The notes beneath the pieces were generated by a model. The model was not told the DNA's origin and ran no database searches. It saw only the letters and a program-made list of their open reading frames with translations. A DNA stretch of 64,000 nt from Bacillota bacterium (GTDB taxonomy: Bacteria > Bacillota > Clostridia > Christensenellales > Aristaeellaceae), in contig JAEYOV010000007.1 of assembly GCA_023411395.1 (NCBI GenBank), positions 62,001 through 126,000 on the forward strand. Direction: 5' to 3'. Shown here piece after piece: positions 35,901-43,851 of this stretch. Position numbers and translations under genes: made by a program. Position 1 is the stretch's first letter, and every line of letters begins with the position of its first letter.

Positions 35901-36093
35901 CAACGCGGACTCCCCCCTCACGGCGGAAGGCGCCATGCATTACTGGAAGTCCCGGCTGAACCGTTCCCGCAACGTCATCAAAAAGCGTCCGACGCTCTTT
36001 TACGGGATGGTACAAAATTACTTCGGGCTTTCTGACAATGCCATGGTGACATATTTCGGCAAAAAGCCGCCCATGCCGGCGGACGCAATTTGA
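32971..36093 (+). CDS. membrane-anchored CotH-kinase protein with three lamin-tail domains (copy 1)
   Basis: The 1040-residue chain has a basic cytoplasmic tail and one membrane segment at about 28-48. Three lamin-tail (LTD) domains begin near residues 74, 230 and 388, each with an ISEVM or INEVM start and a D-W-(L/I/V)-E core. A chitobiase-like C-terminal module (TVRYSLDGSIP) lies near 550-600. The CotH kinase domain spans about 610-1020, with YWGHYNMRERVDEYF and the acidic FYDSDYGMFNS. In Bacillus, CotH phosphorylates spore-coat proteins; here the kinase would act outside the membrane on unknown targets. The LTDs suggest surface or DNA/protein binding. Confidence 0.88.
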   Translation: MQAANVPRTPQKRMPSGGPKQKKPSMLRSLAVMLLALAVIVTVFPKEPLTHALASVQSSDGRSPQGAPSAAYQGLVISEVMPANSSAVPDERGEYNDWLEVWNSSAQPIDMTDVGLSDRSDRVLFLFPKITLAPGGRLVVFASDTNSADPAGALHAKFKLSSAGETVYLFDPNAYVIHQVTVPISNSDVSYALGAGGSWAQTQEYTPGFENTEEGFAAYRNANTISEGAIRINEVMADARTGLYDEDGDLSDWIELYNTTDKDLSLGNFALSDKESSPVKWRFPQDAVIPAHGYYLVFCSGKDRLLAAGKIPHTSFRLSAERETVILSDSRGRLIDRALIDNLPADASLGRDENGNWKVFQTSTPGMQNNGAGAAQADKNMRAANTTGIYISEVMSSGDGGSDWVELYNFSAQSVSLEGYGISDDMGRPRKWQFPAGASIHPGEYKIVYLDGANNQANGYHANFRLLRAGGEVMSFSDPDGHVLDKISLPPVPAHVSYGRSSGQDGFFYFDAPTMGSANGKGFLDFARTPSFLTKGGLYSEPVSVSINVPEGATVRYSLDGSIPTLRHPVYDGSPIALGKTTPIRARAFQNDLLPSEVITQTYFVNVQNDLPIVSLVADPDELWNGTDGMLAAGGTLDKSVFPYKLTNGSSPAYRTLGKQPRPGFVEYYMLDGTQVLSQGMEFGLQGQYSLDMPQKTFKVRAKSEQGKPTFEASLFESRPYAEYKSFVLRNSGNDNVWTRVNDAYQSMLIDKLDTTVIHQAVNPVAVYLNGQYWGHYNMRERVDEYFVAQHEGLPLDKAGGMDILEASGTVVYGSNKEYKDLIAKAKTLSPGTKAEDLKYITDRVDVDNYFDYMALEWFFGNSDAGNIRFYKLKGEGNKWRWIFYDSDYGMFNSAYNSPVSYMDPNGAGDQNVNNTLIRKLLENKEMREKFLKRLGTVFQTFTTEAMLDTFNGLVAKIEPEMMQHFSRWAEHNEKSINADSPLTAEGAMHYWKSRLNRSRNVIKKRPTLFYGMVQNYFGLSDNAMVTYFGKKPPMPADAI

Positions 36094-36123
36094 AATTGCT
36101 TTTATCGAACCTGACGGAACAAT

Positions 36124-36166
36124 GGGCTGCCCTGCCGGAGATGAACTTTGGCGCGGCAGCCCTTTG
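36124..36166 (+). terminator. possible terminator between the CotH genes
   Basis: GGGCTGCC pairs with GGCAGCCC around a 23-base loop, then TTTGATG. The tail is weak. Confidence 0.5.
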
Positions 36167-36219
36167 ATGTATAAAAACGCTTGATACATGCAAAATTTGT
36201 ATAAAACCATGCCTTGTGG

Positions 36220-36248
36220 TTTTCGCCGGACGGATTGTATGTTATAAT
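36220..36248 (+). promoter_or_regulatory. promoter of the second CotH gene
   Basis: TATAAT at 36243-36248 is preceded by TGT, an extended -10. The -35 (TTTTCG) is poor but lies at the right distance and is conserved upstream of copy 1. Confidence 0.55.
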
Positions 36249-36341
36249 GCAAAATGATCGGTGTCCAGCCCGCAATCCCAACGCACGATCCCTGGCGGGC
36301 GCCTGCTCAACCGTCTCCCTATGGAAGGAGCGTTTTTCACG

Positions 36342-39300
36342 ATGCAAGTAACACCTGTTCCGCGTTCGCCGCAAAAGCGCAAGCCTTCAGGCGGGCCAAG
36401 GCGGAAGAAGCCTTCCGTGCTGCCCAACCTTATGATGCTTCTTGCGATACTCGCCATCATGGTATATGTGCTCCCCAAGGAGCCGCTTACCCATGCCTCG
36501 ACCTCCATACAATCCCCTGATGGACAAGCCCCCCAGGGTACGCCCTCCACAGCTTACCAGGGGCTTGTGATCAGCGAGGTGATGTCGGCCAACAGCTCCG
36601 CCGTCCCGGATAACAACGGCGAGTTCAACGACTGGATTGAGGTATGGAACAGCACCAGCCATCCCATCGATATGGGCGGCGTGGGCCTTTCCGACAGACC
36701 CGACCGGGTGCTGTTTCTGTTCCCCAATGCTACGCTTCCCGCGGGAGGCCGTTTGGTGGTCTTCGCTTCCGATACCAACAATGCCGAACCTACGGGCACG
36801 CTGCACGCCAAATTCAAGCTTTCCTCCGCCGGGGAAACGGTGTATCTGTTCGACCCCAGCGCCTATGTGATTGATAAGGTTGACGTGCCCATCATGAACA
36901 CCGACGTTTCCTATGCCCTTGCAGCCGGCGGCACCTCCTTTACGCAGACCCAGGAATACAGTCCCGGCTTTGAGAACACACAGGAGGGCTTCCTGGCTTA
37001 CCGCAACGCCAATGCCGTTTCGGAAGGCGCCATCCGCATCAATGAAGTGATGGCCGACGCCCGCACGGGCATCTATGACGAAGACAGGGAGCTTTCCGAC
37101 TGGATCGAATTGTACAACACCACCGACCGGCCCATTTCCCTGGAAGGCTTTGCCCTGAGCGACAAGGAAAACGATCCCTTGAAATGGCGCTTTCCCAAGG
37201 ACGCGGTGATTCCGTCCCGCGGCTATTACCTGGTCTTCTGCAGCGGAAAGAACAGGCTTCTGGCTGCCGAAAAAATTTCACACACCAACTTCCGCATCAG
37301 TGCGGAGCGGGAAACCATCATCCTGTCCGACAGCCGCGGCCGGCTGATCGACAGGGCGTCCATCGACAACCTGCCCATGGACGCTTCCTTCGGCCGGGAT
37401 GAGAGCGGGGGCTGGAAGGTTTTTTACACCGCCACCCCCGGCATGCCCAACAACAGCGCCGGGGCCGCCCAGACGGACAGGAACATGCGGGCCGCCAACG
37501 AAACCGGCGTGTATATTTCCGAGGTCATGTCCTCCAAGGCGGGCGGCAGCGACTGGGTGGAGCTGTACAACAGCTCTACCCAAACGGTTTATTTGCAGGG
37601 GTACGGCCTCAGCGACAGCCTGGGCCGTCCCCGCAAGTGGCAGTTCCCCGCCGGCGCCGCCATCTATCCCGGGGAATACAAGGTGATTTCCCTGGATGGA
37701 ACAAACAGCCAGACGGACGGATACCACACCAATTTCAAGCTTACGCGCACCGGGGGTGAGGTGCTGTGCTTCTCTGATTCAAACGGCCGCGTGCTGGACA
37801 AGATGAATCTGCCGATGATCCCCACCGACATATCCTATGGCAGAACCAGCGGCCTGGAAGGCTTTTTTTATTATGACGCGCCCACCATGGGCGGCGTCAA
37901 CGGCACGGGATTTTTGGGCTTTACCCAAACGCCAGCCTTTTCCATGGCGGGCGGGCTGTACTATGACGCGATTTCCGTATCCATCAGCGTGCCGGAGGGT
38001 ACCACCGTCCACTATACCTTGGACGGCAGCATACCCACCCAGCGCCACCCCGTGTACGACGGCAGCCCCATCACCATCAACAGGACCACGCCGGTCAGGG
38101 CCAGGGCCTTCAGGCAGGACCTGCAGCCCAGCGAAGTGATGACGCAGACGTATTTCGTCAACGCCTACCACTCGCTGCCCATCGTGTCTCTGGTGACGGA
38201 CCCGGATGAGTTGTGGAATGAAACCGACGGCATGCTTACCATCGGTGGGCCCTTGAACAAAGAAAAGCTTCCGTTCAAGCTGGCTGATACAGGCAAGTAT
38301 CCAATCTATCGCACCATGGGCAAAGTACCCCGGCCCGGGTATGTGGAATACTACACGCTTGACGGCACGCAGGTATTGTCACAAGGTATGGAGTTTGGAC
38401 TGCAAGGGCAATACAGCTTGGACATGCCTCAAAAAACCTTCAAAGTCCGTGCAAAGGCTGCACAGGGCAATCCCTTTTTTGAGGCCTCCCTGTTTGAATC
38501 CCGGCCCTTTACCGAATACAAGTCATTCGTTTTGCGAAACAGCGGCAACGACAACGTATGGACGCGCGTAAACGACGCCTACCAATCCATGCTCATCGAT
38601 AAAATTGATACTACCGTTGTCCACCAGGCGGTCAATCCCGTGGTGGTATACTTGAATGGCCAATATTGGGGCCATTACAACATGCGGGAGAGGGTGGACC
38701 GGTTCTTTGTGGCCCAGCATGAGGGTATTCCCATGGAACAGGCCGACAAGATGGACATTCTGGAGTCCGGCGGTACGGTCACTTATGGCAGCAACAAGGA
38801 GTATAAGTCCCTTATTGAAAAAGCAAAAACGTTGTCCCCCGGCAAAAACTCCGAAGACCTGAAATACATCACCGACCGCATCGATGTGGACAACTACTTT
38901 GATTACATGGCTCTGGTATGGTTCTTCGGCAACTCCGACGCGGGCAACATCCGTTTCTACAAAATCAAGGGCGAAGGGCATAAATGGCGCTGGATCTTTT
39001 ACGATTCGGATTATGGTATGTTCAATTCCGCCTTCGACAGCCCCAAATCCTACATGGATCCCAAGGGTGCGGGCGATCAAAACGTTAACAATACCCTGAT
39101 CCGGAAGCTTCTTGAAAATGACGAGATGAAGAAAAAGTTCCTGCGCCGCCTAGGGGAGATATTCCAGGTATTCACCACGCAGACCATGCTCGATACATTC
39201 AATGGTCTGGTTGCCAAGATCGAGCCGGAAATGCCACTGCACTTTGCCCGTTGGGCGGAACTAAATGACAAGGCAATCAACATAGATTCCCCTCTTACGC

Positions 39301-39470
39301 CGGAAGGCGCCAAGCGCTACTGGGAGCAGCGTGTGGACCGTTCCCGCAATGTCATGAAAAAACGCCCCACGCTATTCTATGAGATGGTGCAAAAATACTT
39401 CAGCCTTCCTGACGCCACCATGCGGGAGTATTTCGGCGAGAAACCCGCCATGCCGCCGGACGCCATTTAA
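36342..39470 (+). CDS. membrane-anchored CotH-kinase protein with three lamin-tail domains (copy 2)
   Basis: A close paralogue of the preceding protein, with the same domain order over 1042 residues. ATG 36342 was chosen because it aligns with the start of copy 1 and follows AAGGAG; a longer frame to 36261 would cross the promoter. The kinase region is most alike (GHYNMRERVDRFFVAQHEG; FYDSDYGMFNSAFDSP), while the LTD loops differ more. This suggests a shared reaction with partly different binding. It stands directly upstream of the DUF4956 and VTC genes. Confidence 0.88.
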   Translation: MQVTPVPRSPQKRKPSGGPRRKKPSVLPNLMMLLAILAIMVYVLPKEPLTHASTSIQSPDGQAPQGTPSTAYQGLVISEVMSANSSAVPDNNGEFNDWIEVWNSTSHPIDMGGVGLSDRPDRVLFLFPNATLPAGGRLVVFASDTNNAEPTGTLHAKFKLSSAGETVYLFDPSAYVIDKVDVPIMNTDVSYALAAGGTSFTQTQEYSPGFENTQEGFLAYRNANAVSEGAIRINEVMADARTGIYDEDRELSDWIELYNTTDRPISLEGFALSDKENDPLKWRFPKDAVIPSRGYYLVFCSGKNRLLAAEKISHTNFRISAERETIILSDSRGRLIDRASIDNLPMDASFGRDESGGWKVFYTATPGMPNNSAGAAQTDRNMRAANETGVYISEVMSSKAGGSDWVELYNSSTQTVYLQGYGLSDSLGRPRKWQFPAGAAIYPGEYKVISLDGTNSQTDGYHTNFKLTRTGGEVLCFSDSNGRVLDKMNLPMIPTDISYGRTSGLEGFFYYDAPTMGGVNGTGFLGFTQTPAFSMAGGLYYDAISVSISVPEGTTVHYTLDGSIPTQRHPVYDGSPITINRTTPVRARAFRQDLQPSEVMTQTYFVNAYHSLPIVSLVTDPDELWNETDGMLTIGGPLNKEKLPFKLADTGKYPIYRTMGKVPRPGYVEYYTLDGTQVLSQGMEFGLQGQYSLDMPQKTFKVRAKAAQGNPFFEASLFESRPFTEYKSFVLRNSGNDNVWTRVNDAYQSMLIDKIDTTVVHQAVNPVVVYLNGQYWGHYNMRERVDRFFVAQHEGIPMEQADKMDILESGGTVTYGSNKEYKSLIEKAKTLSPGKNSEDLKYITDRIDVDNYFDYMALVWFFGNSDAGNIRFYKIKGEGHKWRWIFYDSDYGMFNSAFDSPKSYMDPKGAGDQNVNNTLIRKLLENDEMKKKFLRRLGEIFQVFTTQTMLDTFNGLVAKIEPEMPLHFARWAELNDKAINIDSPLTPEGAKRYWEQRVDRSRNVMKKRPTLFYEMVQKYFSLPDATMREYFGEKPAMPPDAI

Positions 39471-39489
39471 AACAACCTTCATCGTTTTC

Positions 39490-39517
39490 TTGACGAATAT
39501 TTCCTTTTCCGTATAAT
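39490..39517 (+). promoter_or_regulatory. promoter of the DUF4956 gene
   Basis: TTGACG and TATAAT with a 16-base spacer, 30 bases before the start codon. Confidence 0.7.
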
Positions 39518-39547
39518 GTAAGAAGAATCATCACAGGAGGCGCCGGT

Positions 39548-40261
39548 ATGCACGCAATGGCAGCACTATTGTCGGTAAGCACCAAGGACATCGTTACACA
39601 AAACCCCTCCCTGTCCGACTATTTTTCCCAACAGTTTCAAAACCTGACGCCATGGAAGATGGTGCTGGCTTTGGGGGTCGGCCTGGTGGCGGGCCTGATC
39701 GTTGCCTGGGTCTACCGCAGAACGTTCCGGGGCGTGCTGTACAGCCCCTCCTTCGCCATGACGCTGGTGATGCTCACCCTCATCACCACGCCCGTCGTCA
39801 TGGCCATCAAAAGCAATATCGCGCTGTCCATGGGCATGGTGGGCGCGCTGTCTATCGTGCGTTTCCGCACCGCCGTCAAGGATCCCATGGACACGGCCTA
39901 TATGTTCTGGTCGCTGACCACGGGTATCCTCTTTGGCGCGGAGCTTTACGTTGTGGGCGTCGTGGCGGTGATCGGCATCGCCGTCATCCTTTTGGGCATG
40001 ACGTTCATCAAATTCCAAAACCCCAACAGCTATCTTCTGGTGCTCCACTATGACGAAGCAGCGGAATACGACATCGAGTCGGAGCTCAAGCATTCCGCCC
40101 GCCAGCACCGCCTGCGCTCCAAAACGCTGACCCGGGCCGGCGCGGAGATGACGGTGGAAGTGCGGCTTAATGAAAAGCATGAAATCGTTGCCCGGATGCT
40201 GGACATCGAGGGCGTCCACGATGCCACGCTGGTGGCCTGCCAGACGGAGGCGGGAGCCTAG
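39548..40261 (+). CDS. DUF4956 membrane protein
   Basis: A 237-residue protein with about four membrane segments (PWKMVLALGVGLVAGLIVAW; SFAMTLVMLTLITTPVVMAI) and the conserved IALSMGMVGALSIVRFRTAV motif of DUF4956, a group distantly like MgtC. A soluble ~80-residue C-terminal domain follows. AGGAGG lies 7 bases before the ATG. DUF4956 genes commonly lie beside VTC-type polyphosphate polymerase and CotH genes, as here. The role is unknown; supporting polyphosphate handling at the membrane is inferred. Confidence 0.85.
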   Translation: MHAMAALLSVSTKDIVTQNPSLSDYFSQQFQNLTPWKMVLALGVGLVAGLIVAWVYRRTFRGVLYSPSFAMTLVMLTLITTPVVMAIKSNIALSMGMVGALSIVRFRTAVKDPMDTAYMFWSLTTGILFGAELYVVGVVAVIGIAVILLGMTFIKFQNPNSYLLVLHYDEAAEYDIESELKHSARQHRLRSKTLTRAGAEMTVEVRLNEKHEIVARMLDIEGVHDATLVACQTEAGA

Positions 40262-40291
40262 TCCCGAAAAATGCTTCGCATTTTTCGGGAC
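40261..40291 (+). repeat. perfect 14-bp hairpin at the DUF4956 stop codon
   Basis: GTCCCGAAAAATGC pairs perfectly around the loop TTC. No T-run follows, so it may be a processing or repeat hairpin. It opens a 496-base gene-free stretch (40262-40757) filled with hairpins. Confidence 0.7.
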
Positions 40292-40293
40292 TT

Positions 40294-40393
40294 GCACGAT
40301 TCAATTGTGTGCCTGCGCGCTAGTCTGTGATTCGCTTGATTAGCGCTTGGCACACGGCCAGTGAATCGTGTAAGGAAAGCTTGCTCCGCAAGC
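40294..40393 (+). repeat. nested-hairpin repeat, copy B
   Basis: Outer stem CACGATTCA/TGAATCGTG and inner stem GTGTGCC/GGCACAC are followed by GTAAGGAAA and the hairpin GCTTGC-TCC-GCAAGC. It shares the GGCC-A/G-GTGA and GTAAGGAA words with copies A and C. Confidence 0.75.
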
Positions 40394-40403
40394 AACCCGT
40401 GCA

Positions 40404-40454
40404 CCCGGCAAAGCCGGGCGACACGATTTCAAATGAAGGGGTTGCACCCCTTCA
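40404..40454 (+). repeat. two further short-loop hairpins
   Basis: CCCGGC-AAA-GCCGGG and TGAAGGGG-TTGCA-CCCCTTCA follow copy B. Between here and copy C only short pairings such as GGGGGC/GCCCC occur. Confidence 0.6.
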
Positions 40455-40600
40455 TTGCATCCCCGCAAAGATGTTCAAAATCATATAGCCATCCAAATTA
40501 TCGTTCAATATAGGCGCGTAAACTCCCTGGGGAGCAACGAGGGGGCCAAAGCCCCATCGTTTGAAATCCGAAACCAGCGACATGTACGGTGGTTTCGGGA

Positions 40601-40701
40601 GGATTTCGCAGAAATCCTTTCCTTACACGATTCACTGGCCGTATGCCTAGCACCGGGCAAGCGAAGCGTGGCGCGGCGCGCAGGCATACAAGTGAATCGT
40701 G
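40601..40701 (-). repeat. nested-hairpin repeat, copy C (inverted)
   Basis: Read on the minus strand: outer stem CACGATTCA/TGAATCGTG, inner stem TGTATGCC/GGCATAC(G), linker GTAAGGAAA, then the hairpin GGATTTC-TGC-GAAATCC. That last hairpin replaces GCTTGC-TCC-GCAAGC of copies A and B, keeping form but not sequence. With copy B it makes an inverted pair. Confidence 0.75.
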
Positions 40702-40707
40702 CAAACT

Positions 40708-40738
40708 CGCTCAAGGTCGGCTATGCAGACCTTGAGCG
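40708..40738 (+). promoter_or_regulatory. 11-bp hairpin directly before the VTC ribosome binding site
   Basis: CGCTCAAGGTC pairs perfectly with GACCTTGAGCG across nine bases and ends seven bases before GGAGG. It could influence translation of the VTC gene or simply be another repeat hairpin. Confidence 0.55.
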
Positions 40739-40757
40739 AACCACCGGAGGTGATACA

Positions 40758-41459
40758 TTGGCTGTTCCGCTTCGGCACGAGCTGAAATACTTCATCAACG
40801 ACATGCAGTATGCCATCCTGTCCAACATACTGGACCATGTGCTGCACCGCGACCCCAACGGCGATGCGTACAACGAGTATCACGTCCGTTCGCTGTATTT
40901 TGACGGCGTGTTTGAAAACGCGCTGTACGACAAGATCAGCGGCGTGCCGGCACGGGAAAAATACCGCATCCGCATCTATAACATGCAGGACGGCAAGATC
41001 CTTCTGGAGTGCAAAAGCAAAGTGGGCAGCCTCATTTCCAAGCGTTCCGCGGACATCCCCAGGGACCTGTGCGAACAATTGATGGCCGGGGACCCCACCG
41101 GGCTGGAGCGCACCCGCAGCGGGCTTTTGCGGGATATGTTCCGGGAGATGACGCTGAATCTTTCAAGGCCCGTGGTCGTGGTGGACTATGTGAGGGAAGC
41201 GTATCTGCATCCGGCGGAGGAAGTGCGCATCACCTTTGACAAGCAACTGCGCACGGGAATGAAGCACTTTGACATCTTCGACCCCTGCCTGCCCACCATA
41301 CCGCCCCTGGACAATCCCATGACCATACTGGAAGTGAAGTACAACCGGGTGATGCCCCCCTACATAAGGGACATACTCACCACCTACTGCCAGAACCCTT
41401 TGAGCAGCGCCATTTCCAAGTACACGCTGTGCCGAAGGTTTGAAGAACTGGAAGCCTGA
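40758..41459 (+). CDS. VTC-domain polyphosphate polymerase
   Basis: The real start is TTG 40758: GGAGG lies 7 bases before it, and the product begins AVPLRHELKYFINDMQYAIL, the expected VTC N-terminus. The longer frame back to 40455 runs through hairpin repeats. The 233 residues form the tunnel domain that makes polyphosphate from ATP. Key basic and acidic strands are HVRSLYFD, REKYRIRIYN, ILLECKSKVG and ILEVKYNRVMPPYI. It follows DUF4956 and two CotH genes and precedes a sugar kinase gene by 23 bases. The activity is inferred from the family. Confidence 0.85.
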   Translation: MAVPLRHELKYFINDMQYAILSNILDHVLHRDPNGDAYNEYHVRSLYFDGVFENALYDKISGVPAREKYRIRIYNMQDGKILLECKSKVGSLISKRSADIPRDLCEQLMAGDPTGLERTRSGLLRDMFREMTLNLSRPVVVVDYVREAYLHPAEEVRITFDKQLRTGMKHFDIFDPCLPTIPPLDNPMTILEVKYNRVMPPYIRDILTTYCQNPLSSAISKYTLCRRFEELEA

Positions 41460-41482
41460 TGATCAACAAAGGAGGCAACGAC

Positions 41483-43012
41483 ATGGCTTACCTTCTGGGC
41501 ATTGACCTTGGCACATCCGGCACCAAAACCGTTCTGTTTTCCGAGGATGGACGCCCCGTAAGCGCCCATACCGTTGAATATCCCATGTACCAGCCGAAAA
41601 ACGGCTGGGCCGAGCAGGACCCGGAGGACTGGTGGCGTGCCTCGGCGGAAGGCATACGCATGGTGCTGGAAAAGGGGAATGTAAATCCCCGGGACGTTTT
41701 AGGGGTGGGCCTCTCCGGCCAGATGCACGGGCTTGTCATGCTGGACAAGGAAGGCAGCGTGCTTCGCAACGCCATCATCTGGTGCGATCAGCGCACCGGG
41801 GAGCAGTGCGATGAAATGGCGCGGCGCATAGGCCGAAAACGCGTGATTGAGATTACCGCCAACCCGCCCATGACGGGCTTCACCGCGGCGAAAATCATGT
41901 GGGTCAAGCAAAACCAGCCGGGAATCTATGCAAAATGCGCCCACATCCTTTTGCCTAAGGATTTCATCCGCTTCAAGCTTACCGGCGAATTCGCCACCGA
42001 GGTATCCGACGCCGCCGGCATGCAACTCATGGACGTGCCAAGGCGCGCCTGGTCCGGAGAAATGCTGGACATGCTGGGCATTTCGGAAGACCTGCTGGCC
42101 AGGATGTATGAATCGCCCGATGTGACCGGCAAGGTCCATGAGGCAGGCGCAAAGGCCACCGGCCTTCTCCCCGGCACGATCGTCGTTGGCGGCGCGGGCG
42201 ACAATGCCGCCGCCGCGGTGGGTACCGGTGTGGTCCGTTCCGGCCGGGCCTTTACGACCCTTGGCACCTCCGGCGTGGTGTACGCCGTGTCCGACACGGT
42301 ATCCATCGATCCCGAGGGCCGGGTGCACACGCTGTGCGCCTCCGTGCCCGGCAAGTGGACGGTGATGAGCTGTACCCAGGCCGCCGGCCTATCGCTCCGC
42401 TGGCTGAGGGATACCTGCTGCTTTGAGGAAGTGCAGGAAGCAAAATCGCGCGGCGTCGACCCTTATGCGGTCATGACCGAAAAGGCTTTGCAAGTACCCA
42501 TCGGCGCGCAGGGTCTTCTTTACCTGCCCTATCTGATGGGCGAGCGCTCCCCCCATCCCGATCCCGATTGCCGGGGCGTTTTCTTCGGCCTGTCCGCCAT
42601 GCATGAAAAGGGCCATCTCATCCGCGCCGTCATGGAAGGCGTGGCCTATTCCCAGGCGGAATGCGTGGAAGTGTTCCGGGAAATGAAAGTACCTATTCGG
42701 GAGATGGTGGCCTGCGGCGGCGGCGCCCGCAGCCCTTTGTGGCGGCAGATGCTTTCCGACCTGTACGGCTGCACCGTATCCACCATCCAGGCCGACGAAG
42801 GCCCGGCATTGGGCGCGGCCATCCTGGCGGGTGTGGGCACGGGCGTGTACGAAAGCGTGGAGGCCGCCTGCGACCGCATTGTAAAAACGGAGAACGATTT
42901 GCCTCCCATCCCGGAAAACAGCCGGGCTTACGAAGGGTATTTCAGGCTTTACAAAAAGCTGTACCGTTCGCTGAAGGACGATTACAAGGCTCTGGCCGCG
43001 CTGAACGGATAG
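41483..43012 (+). CDS. xylB: FGGY-family carbohydrate kinase, xylulokinase type
   Basis: Phosphorylates a ketose, probably D-xylulose, using ATP. The start MAYLLGIDLGTSGTKTVLFS at 41483 follows AAAGGAGG. Conserved elements are EQDPEDWWRASAEGI, GLSGQMHGLV, IIWCDQRTGEQ, GAGDNAAAAVGTG and the C-terminal ACGGGARSPLWRQMLSD. The 509-residue length is normal. No xylose isomerase or sugar transporter lies nearby, so the substrate assignment rests on sequence style only. It is probably cotranscribed with the VTC gene, 23 bases upstream. Confidence 0.85.
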   Translation: MAYLLGIDLGTSGTKTVLFSEDGRPVSAHTVEYPMYQPKNGWAEQDPEDWWRASAEGIRMVLEKGNVNPRDVLGVGLSGQMHGLVMLDKEGSVLRNAIIWCDQRTGEQCDEMARRIGRKRVIEITANPPMTGFTAAKIMWVKQNQPGIYAKCAHILLPKDFIRFKLTGEFATEVSDAAGMQLMDVPRRAWSGEMLDMLGISEDLLARMYESPDVTGKVHEAGAKATGLLPGTIVVGGAGDNAAAAVGTGVVRSGRAFTTLGTSGVVYAVSDTVSIDPEGRVHTLCASVPGKWTVMSCTQAAGLSLRWLRDTCCFEEVQEAKSRGVDPYAVMTEKALQVPIGAQGLLYLPYLMGERSPHPDPDCRGVFFGLSAMHEKGHLIRAVMEGVAYSQAECVEVFREMKVPIREMVACGGGARSPLWRQMLSDLYGCTVSTIQADEGPALGAAILAGVGTGVYESVEAACDRIVKTENDLPPIPENSRAYEGYFRLYKKLYRSLKDDYKALAALNG

Positions 43013-43036
43013 CGAGAAAAATATCCGGCAGGCGGC

Positions 43037-43074
43037 AAAAAACCGGGAGGATCAGGAATCCTTCCGGTTTTTTT
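43037..43074 (+). terminator. terminator after xylB
   Basis: AAAAAACCGG-G-AGGAT and ATCCT-T-CCGGTTTTTTT pair with one mismatch and end in seven T residues. Confidence 0.92.
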
Positions 43075-43079
43075 GTGCC

Positions 43080-43108
43080 TTGTAACGGAAAAGCAAATCC
43101 AGTATACT
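43080..43108 (+). promoter_or_regulatory. promoter of the GNAT gene
   Basis: TTGTAA and TATACT with 17 bases between, 31 bases before the start codon. Confidence 0.7.
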
Positions 43109-43139
43109 GTTATGGTTATTCCTACTGCCGGAGGATGCC

Positions 43140-43838
43140 ATGGAACAGGAAGCGCTAAAGTATCTGCAAAAAGACAGGCTCCTGCACATCGACATGCTGG
43201 AGCCCCTGCGCCTGAAAGAGGCGCGGGTCCTATACGCCGGGGAGGACGGCGTGCTGATTTACCATGTGCCGGGCGGCATCTATATGCTCAGCGCAGCAAC
43301 GGAGGAAAGCGCGGCAAAGATCACTTCTATGATCGGCGCCACGCCGCTGATGGTTCTGCATCAGCCCTTTTTGAAAGAGGAGCTGATGCGCCGCTTTTCT
43401 TTGACCCACGCCATGCCCTGCTACCAGGCTGCCTGGATGAGGGATGATCCCGTGCCGGTGCAGCCGGACGATGCCGGCATCCGCCCCTTGACCATGGCGG
43501 AATTGCCCATTGTGCTCCTTCACTACACCAACATACCGGATGAACAATACTTAAGGGAACGGCTGGATGCCGGCATGCTGGGGGCTTATGTGGGCGGGAA
43601 GCTGGCAGGCTTTATCGGCACCCACCCGGAAGGCAGCATCGGATTGTTGGAGGTGCTGCCCGCCTACCGCCGCCGGGGCCTTGCCCTGAGGCTGGAGACC
43701 GCCATGATGAAAAGGCAGCAGGCCCTGGGGCGTGTTCCCTACGCGCAAATCAAAAAAGGCAACGAAGCCTCCGTTGCCCTGCATAAAAAGCTGGGGATGG
43801 AAATAACGCAAGACGCGCCGCTATGCTGGCTTTATTGA
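43140..43838 (+). CDS. GNAT-family N-acetyltransferase
   Basis: A 232-residue protein of two parts. The N-terminal ~110 residues are a variant domain seen in some Firmicutes acetyltransferases. The C-terminal GNAT domain contains GSIGLLEVLPAYRRRGLALRL, where the R-R-G-L-A pattern binds the acetyl-CoA pyrophosphate, and later QIKKGNEASVALHKKLGM. GGAGG precedes the ATG. It has its own promoter and converges with pyrR, 13 bases away. The substrate is unknown. Confidence 0.85.
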   Translation: MEQEALKYLQKDRLLHIDMLEPLRLKEARVLYAGEDGVLIYHVPGGIYMLSAATEESAAKITSMIGATPLMVLHQPFLKEELMRRFSLTHAMPCYQAAWMRDDPVPVQPDDAGIRPLTMAELPIVLLHYTNIPDEQYLRERLDAGMLGAYVGGKLAGFIGTHPEGSIGLLEVLPAYRRRGLALRLETAMMKRQQALGRVPYAQIKKGNEASVALHKKLGMEITQDAPLCWLY

Positions 43839-43851
43839 CCGGGCAGGCGGG

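Noticed and set aside
40455..40757. N-terminal extension of the VTC polymerase
   Set aside because: The extension is made of repeat hairpins, is not VTC-like, and the TTG at 40758 has an ideal ribosome binding site.
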